Of a stretch of DNA of 64,000 nucleotides, positions 23,781 through 33,099 are shown in pieces. Every line of letters begins with the position of its first letter. Within the stretch, counting starts at the first letter, position 1. A program made the position numbers and the translations under genes. Origin of the DNA: JAISGQ01 sp045604155 (GTDB lineage: Bacteria; Bacillota; Clostridia; Oscillospirales; Acutalibacteraceae); the NCBI GenBank assembly GCA_045604155.1, contig JAZUNN010000006.1:1-64000 (forward strand), read 5' to 3'. The notes beneath the pieces were generated by a model that did not search any database, had not been told where the DNA came from, and worked only from the letters and a program-made list of their open reading frames with translations.

Positions 23781-24368
23781 TTATCTGCTGTATCGGCTCA
23801 TGGCGATGTCGATGTCGCCTTTTATGATCAGCTCCGCTGCTTCGGCTGCTGAATCGGTAACCTCATCCAGCTTTTTTAGCTCAGCCGCAGTGAAATTTGA
23901 CAGAACCCAGTCAGCAAGATCGTATTCAGGATGCGGTTTTGCACCCACACCAATTTTTATGCGTGGAAAGTCTTCTGAACCACAGTGTTCTATAATACTT
24001 TTCATGCCCTTCTGACCGCCTGCAGAGCCTTTGCGGCGGATTCGCATAACACCGGGCTCAAGGGAAATGTCATCAAACATAACAAGAACACGGTCGGGAG
24101 TAAGCTTGTAAAAATCCATAGCCTCACGTACTGCCTGACCGGAGTTGTTCATGAAGGTCTGAGGCTTTAAGAGCAGCAGCTTGTACCCTGCGACAGTGCA
24201 AGTGCCGGTAAGGGCATGAAATTTCGAGCGGTCAATTCTTGCACCGTTCTTTGATGCAAACTTATCTATTGCCATAAAACCTGCGTTGTGGCGTGTTTTT
24301 TCATATTTTGTGCCGGGATTGCCAAGACCCACAACTATAAAATCAATAGGACTTTTCTTGAATATCAT
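23781..24368 (-). CDS. pth: Peptidyl-tRNA hydrolase
   Basis: The 195-aa enzyme frees tRNA from peptidyl-tRNA that dropped off ribosomes. GLGNPGTKYEKTRHNAGF near residues 14-31 carries the catalytic His and the conserved Asn. KPQTFMNNSGQAV and LVMFDDISLEPGVMRIR are the other family blocks, including the catalytic Asp. The start is ATG 24368 because GGAGG lies just before it; an in-frame GTG at 24380 would overlap that site. The gene lies between glmU and mfd, its usual Firmicutes neighbourhood. Confidence 0.95.
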   Translation of the reverse strand: MIFKKSPIDFIVVGLGNPGTKYEKTRHNAGFMAIDKFASKNGARIDRSKFHALTGTCTVAGYKLLLLKPQTFMNNSGQAVREAMDFYKLTPDRVLVMFDDISLEPGVMRIRRKGSAGGQKGMKSIIEHCGSEDFPRIKIGVGAKPHPEYDLADWVLSNFTAAELKKLDEVTDSAAEAAELIIKGDIDIAMSRYSR

Positions 24369-24433
24369 ATTTTCCTCCACAAAGCTTTGGGGCGGAGTAT
24401 CACATACCCCACCCTTAAGCTTATCTGTCTGAT

Positions 24434-25807
24434 TTATTTATTCTTTTTTCCGTCAGCCCAGCCAAGCTTGTTGGTCTGTCTGTCACGGGCGATTGAAAGT
24501 GATCCGCTGGGAACATCCTCAGTGATGGTAGAGCCTGCAGCAACATAAGCGCCGTCGCCTACAGAAATGGGAGCAATAAGGTTGACATTGGAGCCGATAA
24601 AAGCATCATTTCCGATAACGCAGCGATTCTTGTTCACTCCGTCGTAGTTGGCAGTTACACAGCCGCAGCCGAAGTTTACATTTTCGCCTATATCACTGTC
24701 ACCTATGTAGGTGTGATGAGCAATCTTTGTGCCTGCTGCAACAGAGCTGTTCTTTACTTCAACATAGTTGCCGATATGAACATTGGGGCCTATATCCGAA
24801 CCGGGACGGATATCAGAATAGGGACCGATATCAGTGTTTTCAAGAACCTTGCTTTCACGTACCTGAGAAAGGCTGATTATGCAGTTTTCACCGATATCAG
24901 ACTCATCAATGTAAGATGTAGGACCGATTCTGCAGCCGTCGTGAATGACGGTCTTACCCTTAAGAATTGTGCCGGGAAGAATGGTGACATTCTCACCGAT
25001 AACTACATCGTTGCCGATTATAATTCCGTCAGTGCAGGGCATACCGACACCGTTTGCGATATGACGGGAGAGTATCTTGTCACGGGCAAGGCGGTTGAGC
25101 TCAAAAAGCTGAGAGGGGTCATTTGCGCCAAGCACAACATCGTCGGACTGAGCGATGAAAGCACCGACACTTTTTCCTGCACCTATAAGAAGCTTAACCG
25201 CATCGGGAAGATAGTATTCACCGGTAATGCTCGAAGCCTTAATGCTGTCGAGAACATTAAGGAGAGCATCAATCTCAAACCAGTAAGCACCTGAGTTGAT
25301 CTCCTGAATAGCGAGCTGCTCAGGGGTAGCCTCCTTGTGCTCAACGATTGCCTGAAGCTCACCTCGGCTGCCTCTTATAAGTCTGCCGTAGCCTGTGGGA
25401 TCATCGAGAACAGCAGAAATAACAGTGGCAGAAGCCTCGTTTTCCATATGCTGAGCAAATGCATCGGAAATGGTGTCGCTGTCGAGAAATGGTGCGTCGC
25501 CGCAGCAGATAAGAACATGACCGCTGCGGTGACGGTCAAGAAATTCCCTTGCCATCATGACAGCGTGACCGGTACCTTTGCGCTCGGTCTGCACAACGGT
25601 TTCGCAGGAGCCTGCAAGATATGCCTCAACCTGCTCACGGCGGTGACCGGTTACAACACAGAGGTTTCCGATACCTGCATTGCGAATTGCGTCTGTGACC
25701 CAGCCAAGCATGGGCTTGAGCTGAACTTCAAGAAGAACCTTCGATTTATTGGATCTCATGCGTTTGCCCTCGCCGGCAGCGAGGATGACAGCGCAGTTGT
25801 TTATCAT
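24434..25807 (-). CDS. glmU: Bifunctional N-acetylglucosamine-1-phosphate uridyltransferase / glucosamine-1-phosphate acetyltransferase
   Basis: The 457-aa enzyme makes UDP-GlcNAc, the precursor of peptidoglycan used by MurA in the same window. The N-terminal nucleotidyltransferase domain has LAAGEGKRMRSNKSKVLLEV and CGDAPFLD. The C-terminal left-handed beta-helix is made of hexapeptide repeats (IGPTSYI, IGENCIISLSQV, VHIGNYVEVKN), with NFGCGCVTANYDGVNK near the acetyl-CoA site. It is the first gene of glmU-pth-mfd. Confidence 0.96.
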   Translation of the reverse strand: MINNCAVILAAGEGKRMRSNKSKVLLEVQLKPMLGWVTDAIRNAGIGNLCVVTGHRREQVEAYLAGSCETVVQTERKGTGHAVMMAREFLDRHRSGHVLICCGDAPFLDSDTISDAFAQHMENEASATVISAVLDDPTGYGRLIRGSRGELQAIVEHKEATPEQLAIQEINSGAYWFEIDALLNVLDSIKASSITGEYYLPDAVKLLIGAGKSVGAFIAQSDDVVLGANDPSQLFELNRLARDKILSRHIANGVGMPCTDGIIIGNDVVIGENVTILPGTILKGKTVIHDGCRIGPTSYIDESDIGENCIISLSQVRESKVLENTDIGPYSDIRPGSDIGPNVHIGNYVEVKNSSVAAGTKIAHHTYIGDSDIGENVNFGCGCVTANYDGVNKNRCVIGNDAFIGSNVNLIAPISVGDGAYVAAGSTITEDVPSGSLSIARDRQTNKLGWADGKKNK

Positions 25808-25896
25808 GATACATAAACCACCTTGTAAAAAACATCTTAATAATTATACCACATATAATATTCCATTTCCACTGTTTTTGAAATTTTGTTGGAAAG

Positions 25897-25931
25897 ACAA
25901 AAAGAACGGACAGCATTTGCTGTCCGTTCTT
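25897..25931 (-). terminator. Terminator of the SurA/PrsA-like lipoprotein gene
   Basis: AAGAACGGACAGC (25902-25914) pairs with GCTGTCCGTTCTT (25919-25931). A-rich sequence on the left gives the U tract in leftward reading. Confidence 0.85.
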
Positions 25932-25941
25932 ACGGATCTGA

Positions 25942-27045
25942 TCAGTTAACTGCGCTGATGGATGTGAAATTAGCGAAATCAAGTTCCTTTGCAGAGAAGG
26001 TCTTGAAAACATTGTTGTTGAGAGAAACATCCATATCATCATAATAAGCATCAAGATCAGCGGTGAGGTTATCTGCGCAGACAGTGGAGAGAATTTCGCT
26101 GGTAGCGCTGACATAATCCTTGCCGGTGAGCTCAGGCTTTATATGCTGAGCAGAGATGATTGCATAACAGGTGTTGTAATAATCATCGTAGAAGGAGAAA
26201 GTGTAGACGCCGGAAGCGCCGATTTCAAGCTTGCTGATCTTCTCGTAAACATCGCCCATGGACTGATCGGCAAGTGCTGCATCACGGTTGACAGCATCCA
26301 TTGTGCCGCCTTCCTTATAGATGGATTTGCCCTTGTATGCATTTGCATACTTGAGATACTTGTCGGTGGAGAGCTGCTGCTCGGTGATTTCGGTGAGATA
26401 CTTAAGCTCAGCCTTGTATTCTTCGCTGTCTTCGGTGAGATACTTGCCGTTCTCATCAACTGCATAATAGATCATGTAGTTGAAGCGGAAGTAATTCTCG
26501 TTGAAGTAATCGGAAATGTCACTGTCGGACATATAGAGATCGGAATTGGAATCAACGTACTGAGCAGCAAAATACTCGGTAAGAGCATTAAGACGGAGGG
26601 TATGAACGATAACAAGCTCATTGAAGGATTCCCTGCCGATGCCGTTAGCCTTGTAGAGTTGGCTCTGGGCTGCATAAAGATCGCCGTAGAGAGCCATATA
26701 TTCGCTGTAATCCTCATCGCTGTAGGAAAGTCCAAGCTCCTCAAACATTGCCTTGGTAGCAATATAGTTCTCAACAGAGAGCTTTGCAGAAGCATCGAGA
26801 TACTCAGCGACAGTGGAAGTGGTTCCGTCCTCATTGGTGATAGTGTCTTCGAGAGTAAATGCACCGTAGGTGGTGTAAATATTCTCATAAGCGATCATGA
26901 CAGAGAGGGGATAAATGCCGGCGGGAACGGTGTTGCCGTTATACTTGGCAACCCAGGAAGTGTCGCCGCAGGCGGTAAGTGTGAACATACAGAGTACGGT
27001 CATCACTGCAAGAACAACAGCGATAAGCTTTTTTGCAATTTTCAT
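25942..27045 (-). CDS. SurA/PrsA-like foldase lipoprotein
   Basis: The 367-aa protein has a lipoprotein signal (hydrophobic run ending in LTAC, lipidation Cys near residue 25). A mainly helical SurA-N-like region follows, with repeated Tyr/Glu-rich helices and a segment DISDYFNENYFRFNYMIYYAV typical of clostridial PrsA/SurA relatives. No clear parvulin PPIase signature is visible, so it may be a chaperone only. GGAGG precedes ATG 27045. It is separated from glmU by a terminator. SurA-like genes are often near mfd in Clostridia. Confidence 0.75.
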   Translation of the reverse strand: MKIAKKLIAVVLAVMTVLCMFTLTACGDTSWVAKYNGNTVPAGIYPLSVMIAYENIYTTYGAFTLEDTITNEDGTTSTVAEYLDASAKLSVENYIATKAMFEELGLSYSDEDYSEYMALYGDLYAAQSQLYKANGIGRESFNELVIVHTLRLNALTEYFAAQYVDSNSDLYMSDSDISDYFNENYFRFNYMIYYAVDENGKYLTEDSEEYKAELKYLTEITEQQLSTDKYLKYANAYKGKSIYKEGGTMDAVNRDAALADQSMGDVYEKISKLEIGASGVYTFSFYDDYYNTCYAIISAQHIKPELTGKDYVSATSEILSTVCADNLTADLDAYYDDMDVSLNNNVFKTFSAKELDFANFTSISAVN

Positions 27046-27235
27046 TTGATAATTCCTCCTGAAAGTTGGTAACAATAAAAGTATTATATATCGTGTTTTC
27101 TGATTTGTCTATAGAAATATTGTTTTTTGCGGCATAATAAGGCAGGTTTCGTGATGAAAAAGTGAGAGCGTTTCAACGCTTGAAAGTGTTGCTGCTTTGC
27201 AGTGTGAACAACTTTTCAAAAATGGAAAAATACAG

Positions 27236-27264
27236 TTGACAAACTGATATCAAGCGATTATTAT
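27236..27264 (+). promoter_or_regulatory. Promoter of the ABC exporter leader
   Basis: TTGACA (27236-27241), 17 bases and TATTAT (27259-27264). It lies about 50 bases before the leader ORF. Confidence 0.85.
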
Positions 27265-27316
27265 TGCAGTAGTTATCACACGAATAACTAATACTGAACG
27301 AAAGGAGTCGGAGAAA

Positions 27317-27421
27317 ATGGCAAATCGCATCTGGATCAGCAATAATCTTAATGCATCCGTAAAGGGTAACTATGCCCACATCATCAATATAATAAAATCC
27401 GGCTCAGGAGTTTCGTTTTGA
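27317..27421 (+). CDS. Leader peptide of the ABC exporter operon
   Basis: This 34-aa ORF has a strong site (AAAGGAG ... GGAG) before ATG. The peptide begins ANRIWISNNLNAS and ends IIKSGSGVSF. Its stop is followed within six bases by the hairpin TGGTATA/TATACCA (27427-27443) and then by an intrinsic terminator (27459-27493) placed before the exporter genes. This matches ribosome-mediated attenuators such as bmrB upstream of bmrCD in B. subtilis: a ribosome stalled by an antibiotic on the leader would prevent the terminator from forming. Coding status is inferred from the site and layout. Confidence 0.65.
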   Translation: MANRIWISNNLNASVKGNYAHIINIIKSGSGVSF

Positions 27422-27458
27422 TATAGTGGTATAAAATATACCATAGTAAGGTCATCAA

Positions 27459-27493
27459 AGCGCCGCAGTCGGAGGATTGCGGCGCTATTTTTA
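27459..27493 (+). terminator. Attenuator terminator before the ABC exporter
   Basis: AGCGCCGCA (27459-27467) pairs with TGCGGCGCT (27478-27486), then TATTTTTAT. It sits between the promoter and the first exporter gene, so read-through must be regulated or partial. Confidence 0.8.
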
Positions 27494-27523
27494 TAGCTTC
27501 CGCAGACAGGGAGGTAGAAAATT

Positions 27524-29347
27524 ATGTCAGTAGAAAAACCGCAGAAGAAAAAGACGATCCTTTCATACATGAAAAGGCATTGGCTCATGTATCTGGTTGC
27601 CATTATCATGCTTGCCTTTGTAATCGGTCTGAAGGCGTATATTCCTCAGGTAACCGAAAGGGTCATCAATGAAGGCTTATCGCCGGAACTCACCACAACA
27701 GAGCAGCGACTGAGTGTGGTAATGCCACTGCTTATGATAATGCTCACAATGGGCATTGTCAGAGCGATTGCAAACTATTTCAAGGAATTCATTTCCGACA
27801 AAATAGGTGTGTACATCGGCAGGGATATGCGCCGTGACCTGTTTGCCCATGTATCGGGTCTGTCCATGAATTACTACAACAAGACCAATACCGGTGAGCT
27901 CATGGCAAGAATCAAGGACGACGTCGACAAGGTATGGTTTGTCCTCGGTTTTGCAGGTGTTCTGACAGTTGAGTGTATCATACATACCATAACCACACTT
28001 GCCTGTATGTTCAGCTACAGTCCGCTGCTCACACTTCTTCCCATAATATTCATGGTCATTGTGGGCTTTGTGGCTTTGAAGATGGAAAAGAGCCTGGATA
28101 AGGCATTCAGTGACCTCAGCGAAGTCAATGCAGAGCTTACAACCGTTGCCCAGGAAAATCTTGCAGGTGTGCGTACCGTCAAGGCATTTTCCCGTGAAGG
28201 ACACGAAATAATCAAGTTCCGTCAGAAAAATAAAAAATACTATGACACAAGCCTTGTCCTTGCGAAGGTGTTCCGCAAATATTACCCCTACATCAATGTC
28301 ATAGGCGCACTTCTTACAGTCCTTGTAACAGTGCTGGGTGCAGTGCTTGTTCTTTCCGAAAGAGGATACCTCGGCCTCGGCTTCCTTGAGCACATCGCAG
28401 GCGATATGAATGAAGGAAAGCTTATTGCATTTGTATCCTATGCAACAGAAATCATCTGGCCTATGGAATGTCTTGGCTGGCTTGCAAATGAAATTGCATC
28501 CTCGCTTGCATCTGCAAAGAAGCTCAATAAGATATTCAACGAAGAGTCTGATATCACTGACCCCGAAAACCCGGTTGTCTTAGACGAAGTAAAAGGCGAT
28601 CTTGTATTCAATAATGTATCCTTCAGACCCGAAGAAAAGAATGTACTTGAAAATGTCAGCTTCACCCTGCCTCACGGAAAGACCCTGGGCATTATGGGTA
28701 TGACCGGCTCAGGCAAGAGCAGCATTATTAATCTTGCAGAGAGATTTTATGATGTCACCGATGGTGAAATAACCCTTGACGGTGTTGATATCAGAAATCT
28801 GTCACTTAAGACCCTCCGAGGCAGCATGGCAGCAGTAATGCAGGATGTATTCCTCTTCTCCGACACCATTGAGGAGAACATAAAGCTGGGCTCCGACGGA
28901 AAGCTTACACAGGAAGAAATGGAAGAGGCTGCAAGAAATGCAGGTGCTTCAGAATTCATCGACAAACTTACGGAAAGATATGATACCGTAATCGGTGAAC
29001 GAGGAGTAGGTCTGTCAGGCGGACAGAAGCAGAGAATAAGCATTGCAAGAGCCCTTGCAAAGAAACCAAAGATTCTTATTCTTGACGATGCCACAAGTGC
29101 ATTGGATATGGAAACGGAATATGAAATCCAGCAGTCACTTGACAGACTCAGCGGCTGCTCAAAGATAATCGTCGCTCACAGAATAAGCGCCGTAAAGGAT
29201 GCAGACGAGATAATCGTTCTCGACAGCGGCAGGATTGCCGAGCGTGGCACACACAGTGAGCTTATGAAAAAACGTGGTATGTACTTTGATACATACGTAG
29301 CACAGTACAATACTGAGGAGGATATGGTAGAAAGGAGTGAGGCATAA
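27524..29347 (+). CDS. Heterodimeric ABC exporter, first half (non-catalytic-site subunit)
   Basis: The 607-aa half-transporter has six membrane helices in the first 320 residues and a nucleotide-binding domain. It has Walker A GMTGSGKSS near 392, signature LSGGQKQR near 495 and Walker B ILILDDATSALD. The catalytic Glu after Walker B is Asp here, as in the degenerate subunit of heterodimeric exporters (BmrCD/LmrCD/TM287-288 type). GGGAGG precedes ATG. The stop overlaps the next start (TAATG). Likely role is multidrug efflux; the substrate is unknown. Confidence 0.92.
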   Translation: MSVEKPQKKKTILSYMKRHWLMYLVAIIMLAFVIGLKAYIPQVTERVINEGLSPELTTTEQRLSVVMPLLMIMLTMGIVRAIANYFKEFISDKIGVYIGRDMRRDLFAHVSGLSMNYYNKTNTGELMARIKDDVDKVWFVLGFAGVLTVECIIHTITTLACMFSYSPLLTLLPIIFMVIVGFVALKMEKSLDKAFSDLSEVNAELTTVAQENLAGVRTVKAFSREGHEIIKFRQKNKKYYDTSLVLAKVFRKYYPYINVIGALLTVLVTVLGAVLVLSERGYLGLGFLEHIAGDMNEGKLIAFVSYATEIIWPMECLGWLANEIASSLASAKKLNKIFNEESDITDPENPVVLDEVKGDLVFNNVSFRPEEKNVLENVSFTLPHGKTLGIMGMTGSGKSSIINLAERFYDVTDGEITLDGVDIRNLSLKTLRGSMAAVMQDVFLFSDTIEENIKLGSDGKLTQEEMEEAARNAGASEFIDKLTERYDTVIGERGVGLSGGQKQRISIARALAKKPKILILDDATSALDMETEYEIQQSLDRLSGCSKIIVAHRISAVKDADEIIVLDSGRIAERGTHSELMKKRGMYFDTYVAQYNTEEDMVERSEA

Positions 29348-31149
29348 TGGCAGTCAACTCTTTCCGAGAAGACGAAGAACAGAAGGAAGTGCTCAAAAAA
29401 GATACACTTATCAGACTGTTCAAATATCTTCTCGGCTACAAAAAGCAGATTGCAGGAGCGCTGCTCCTGACAGGCACAATAATAGCAATAACCCTTGTCA
29501 ACCCGCTTATAATCCAGAGAGCAATAAATGTCAACCTGACAAACGGCGACTGGAAAGGACTTCTCGTCCTTGCAGGAATAGCATTTGCCATGTACATCTA
29601 CTATCTCGTGGCACTTAAATGCCGCATGAAGATAATGCAGATAATGACAAACAAGATTCTTGTCACAATCCGAGAAGACCTTTACAACCACATCCAGACC
29701 CTTGGCTTCGGATTTTTTGACAGCCGTCCTACAGGCAAGATTCTCGCCCGAATAGTAGGTGACGTAAACGGTCTGAAGGATGTTCTGAATAACGCCGTTA
29801 TAACCTTTATCCCTGATCTTATCAAGATAATTGCAGTTGCAGTTATTATGTTCATTCTTGACGTAAAGATGGCACTTGCAGGACTTCTCATGGTGCCCGT
29901 GCTCGGCACAATAATGGTCCTCATACAGCGAGTATCACATAAGCGCTGGCAGAAGCACAGAAAGAAATCCTCAAACCTGAATGCATTTCTCCATGAAGAC
30001 CTTTCAGGAATGAAGATAGTCCAGTCCTTTACTGCAGAGAAGGAAGCAAAGGCAGATTTTGACATTCTCACAGATGAACACTGCACAACATTCATTGATG
30101 CAGTGCGAATAAATGATATGTTCGGACCTTCCGTAGATATCTGTACCGCAATAGCAACATTTCTTCTGTATTTTGCAGCTATCCGCTGGTGCGGTATTGA
30201 CACCACCGCTGAGGCAGGCACCATAACAGCATTTGCATTCTACCTCAGTATGTTCTGGTCGCCTATCAGAAACCTTGCAAGCTTCTACAATCAGCTTGTG
30301 ACAAATATCTCCGCAGCAGAGCGAGTATTTGAAATAATGGATACCGAGCCTGAGCTTTACGATAAGCAGAATGTGGGCATCCTTCCCGAAATCGAAGGCG
30401 AAGTCAGATTTGACAACGTTTCCTTTGCATATGCAGACGATATCGAAACTCAGGTGCTTCACGATGTAAGCTTCACTGCAAAGCCGGGAGAAACCATTGC
30501 ATTGGTAGGTCCTACGGGCGCAGGAAAGACCACCGTTGTAAACCTTGTCAGCCGTTTCTACGATGCAGTAGAGGGCAGAGTGCTGGTTGACGGTCACGAT
30601 GTAAAGGACGTATCCCTTGCCAGCCTGCGTGAGCAAATGGGTGTAATGACTCAGGAGAATTTCCATTTCTCAGGCACGGTCAGAGAAAACATCCGTTACG
30701 GCAAGCTTGATGCTACCGATGAAGAAATAATCGAAGCAGCAAAGGCTGTAAATGCACATGACTTCATCATGCAGCTTGAAAATGGCTATGATACAGAGCT
30801 TTCCGACGGAGGCTCAACTCTTTCCTCAGGTCAGAAGCAGCTTCTTGCCTTTGCAAGAACAATGGTGTCAAAGCCCCGGATTCTTATTCTTGACGAGGCA
30901 ACATCAAGTATTGATACCCACACCGAAATGCTTGTTCAGCAGGGCATTGAAAATATGCTCCGAGGCAGAACATCATTTGTAATAGCTCACAGACTGTCCA
31001 CAATCAAGAAAGCAGACCGTATTTTTGTAATAGACCACGGATGCATTCAGGAATCGGGAAGTCACGAGGAACTCATTGCAAAGAAGGGTCAGTATTACGA
31101 GCTTTACCAGGCACAGTTCAGAAGCCTGAAAACCTCCAAAAACGCATAA
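29347..31149 (+). CDS. Heterodimeric ABC exporter, second half (catalytic subunit)
   Basis: The 600-aa partner has the same layout: six membrane helices, Walker A GPTGAGKTT near 387 and Walker B ILILDEATSSID with the catalytic Glu. Its signature is LSSGQ rather than LSGGQ. The altered signature and the Asp of the first subunit would fall in the same nucleotide site, leaving one degenerate and one active site, as known for this family. It is translationally coupled to the first half and ends at a strong terminator. Confidence 0.92.
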   Translation: MAVNSFREDEEQKEVLKKDTLIRLFKYLLGYKKQIAGALLLTGTIIAITLVNPLIIQRAINVNLTNGDWKGLLVLAGIAFAMYIYYLVALKCRMKIMQIMTNKILVTIREDLYNHIQTLGFGFFDSRPTGKILARIVGDVNGLKDVLNNAVITFIPDLIKIIAVAVIMFILDVKMALAGLLMVPVLGTIMVLIQRVSHKRWQKHRKKSSNLNAFLHEDLSGMKIVQSFTAEKEAKADFDILTDEHCTTFIDAVRINDMFGPSVDICTAIATFLLYFAAIRWCGIDTTAEAGTITAFAFYLSMFWSPIRNLASFYNQLVTNISAAERVFEIMDTEPELYDKQNVGILPEIEGEVRFDNVSFAYADDIETQVLHDVSFTAKPGETIALVGPTGAGKTTVVNLVSRFYDAVEGRVLVDGHDVKDVSLASLREQMGVMTQENFHFSGTVRENIRYGKLDATDEEIIEAAKAVNAHDFIMQLENGYDTELSDGGSTLSSGQKQLLAFARTMVSKPRILILDEATSSIDTHTEMLVQQGIENMLRGRTSFVIAHRLSTIKKADRIFVIDHGCIQESGSHEELIAKKGQYYELYQAQFRSLKTSKNA

Positions 31150-31156
31150 TAAAACA

Positions 31157-31190
31157 ATAAAAAAGCCGTACAACAGTACGGCTTTTTTAC
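31157..31190. terminator. Bidirectional terminator
   Basis: AAAAAAGCCGTAC pairs with GTACGGCTTTTTT. It separates the exporter from the convergent Nudix gene. Confidence 0.9.
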
Positions 31191-31201
31191 TATAACGAAA
31201 A

Positions 31202-31714
31202 TTACTGCTGCAGACTGTCAGCAATCATCTTGAGAATTGCCGACTCTCTCTGAAGAAACTCAAAACCGCATACCTTGCTGAGCGCAAGATTTGCTTCATA
31301 AGCCTTTGAAATATCAGCCCACTCAAGGCAGAAGCCAAGCTCAGCTTCGTAGCCGTCAAGATTAAGGCTGTGTATGCTGTCTTCAATATCTGCAAAATAG
31401 TAGTAGGAATTTTGCTCGAACACCTCGTTTTCCGTGAATTTGCTTGCACGGGCTTCACGGGACATTCCAAACTCCTTTATGGAAGAAGGAATAATCTTGA
31501 GTCCTGTTTCCTCAAGGGTTTCACGAATCAGAGCATCGGTGTGGGACTCGCCTTTTTCAATTCCTCCGCCGGGAAACTTGTAAAAGCCTTCCTTCATGCT
31601 TTTTGCCAGTGCAATTCTGCCATCGTGAATGATTATTGCACGCACTGCATTGCGGGTATAGACTTTCCAGTCGCTGCCGTAATTCTTTCTGTCAAGCTCA
31701 AGAATCGTTTTCAT
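31202..31714 (-). CDS. Nudix hydrolase
   Basis: The 170-aa protein has a complete Nudix box, GGGIEKGESHTDALIRETLEETG, around residues 49-71 (G-x5-E-x7-R-E-x2-E-E-x-G), which binds the metal and hydrolyses a nucleoside diphosphate linked to another group. The substrate is unknown. Its start lies one base after the mgtE stop with no strong site of its own, so it is probably translationally coupled to mgtE. Confidence 0.9.
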   Translation of the reverse strand: MKTILELDRKNYGSDWKVYTRNAVRAIIIHDGRIALAKSMKEGFYKFPGGGIEKGESHTDALIRETLEETGLKIIPSSIKEFGMSREARASKFTENEVFEQNSYYYFADIEDSIHSLNLDGYEAELGFCLEWADISKAYEANLALSKVCGFEFLQRESAILKMIADSLQQ

Positions 31715-31715
31715 A

Positions 31716-33080
31716 CTAAAGAATCAACCCCGCAACAGCAAAATAAATAAGAAGCGAGAGGGTATCAATGATAGTGGTGATAAACGGGCTTGACATGAGG
31801 GCAGGGTCAAATCCCAGCCTTTTGGAAACGATGGGAAGGGCACAGCCAATAATTTTGGCAATAACAACAGTGATGAAGATGGTAAGAGAAATTACAAGTG
31901 CAACAGTCAGAGTGATATTTTCATCACCGCAGATAAGGCGGTCAAAGAGCATTATCTTTCCGAAATTGGCAACTGCAAGGGTGACACCGCAGAGTGCACC
32001 GACCATAACTTCCTTCCATAGTACTTTAAGCAAGTCTGAAAAATCGATCTCATCAAGAGAAAGGCTTCGGATAATTGAAACTGCAGACTGGCTGCCGGTA
32101 TTACCGGCGGTATCCATGATAACAGGAATGAAAGCGGCAAGGAAAATCGCACCTGAAAGCATGGCGGAATTTGCCGAAATGATAAGACCTGTAAAGGTGG
32201 CGGAAACAAGAAGAATAAGAAGCCATGGGATTCTCTTTTTCCATGTTTCAAAAACACCTGTGCGCATATAGGGCTTGTCGGAAGGTGATATAGCCGCCAT
32301 TTTTTCGATATCCTCAGTGGCTTCCTCGGTAATGACGTCGATAGCATCGTCGACAGTGACGATACCTACAAGCCTTCCGCTGCCGTCAACAACGGGCATT
32401 GCAAGAAAGTCATAGTGGCTGAGCTGATTTGCAACCTCTTCCTTGTCGTCAAGGGTTTTAACAGATATGACACTGGTCTCCATTATATCGGCAATAAGGG
32501 TATCGGACTCGTTTACGAGAAGATCCTTTGCAGATACAGTACCCTGAAGAACACGGTCACGGTCTGTTACATAGCAGGTGTAAATGGTTTCCTTGTCCAC
32601 GCCTGTTCTGCGGATTCTGCGGATGGCGTCACGGACAGTAAGATCCTTTTTCAGATCGACATACTCGGTGGTCATAATGCTGCCCGCACTGTCCTTGGGA
32701 TATTTGAGAAGGTCATTTATGCTGGCACGCATCTCCGGTGAAGCATGACGGAGAATTCTCTTTACAACGGTTGCCGGCATTTCTTCGATCATATCAACGG
32801 CATCGTCCATGTAAAGCTCGTCAAGAACCTCCTTCAGCTCGGAGTCGCTGAAGGAATGAATAAGCTGCTCCTGAGTTTCAACGTCAAGATAAACGAAAAC
32901 CTCGGCGGCAGGCTCCTTCGGTAAAAGTCTGAATACAATGAGAAGCTGCGAAGGGGTCAGCTCCTCAAGAAGCTCACCGATATCGGCGGGCTCTTCCTCT
33001 TCGAGGATTTTTCTCAGGGTGACAAACTTCTTTTCTTCAAGAAGCTTTTCTGTCAGCAAGAGAAGCTTTGTATCTTCCAT
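31716..33080 (-). CDS. mgtE: Magnesium transporter MgtE
   Basis: The 454-aa protein has the full MgtE order: an N-terminal helical Mg2+-sensing domain (EPADIGELLEELTPSQ, MIEEMPATVVKRIL), two CBS domains (about residues 130-255, ending VVDGSGRLVGIVTVDDAIDVI) and a five-helix pore. The pore region carries AFIPVIMDTAGNTGSQSAV, the conserved Mg2+-entry motif. The cytosolic domains close the pore when Mg2+ is high. AGGAGG precedes ATG. The roughly 230-base leader upstream encodes a short peptide with an MgtL-like motif and alternative stems, suggesting that expression is also Mg2+-controlled. Confidence 0.95.
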   Translation of the reverse strand: MEDTKLLLLTEKLLEEKKFVTLRKILEEEEPADIGELLEELTPSQLLIVFRLLPKEPAAEVFVYLDVETQEQLIHSFSDSELKEVLDELYMDDAVDMIEEMPATVVKRILRHASPEMRASINDLLKYPKDSAGSIMTTEYVDLKKDLTVRDAIRRIRRTGVDKETIYTCYVTDRDRVLQGTVSAKDLLVNESDTLIADIMETSVISVKTLDDKEEVANQLSHYDFLAMPVVDGSGRLVGIVTVDDAIDVITEEATEDIEKMAAISPSDKPYMRTGVFETWKKRIPWLLILLVSATFTGLIISANSAMLSGAIFLAAFIPVIMDTAGNTGSQSAVSIIRSLSLDEIDFSDLLKVLWKEVMVGALCGVTLAVANFGKIMLFDRLICGDENITLTVALVISLTIFITVVIAKIIGCALPIVSKRLGFDPALMSSPFITTIIDTLSLLIYFAVAGLIL

Positions 33081-33099
33081 GTCTTTTCCTCCTTTGCGA

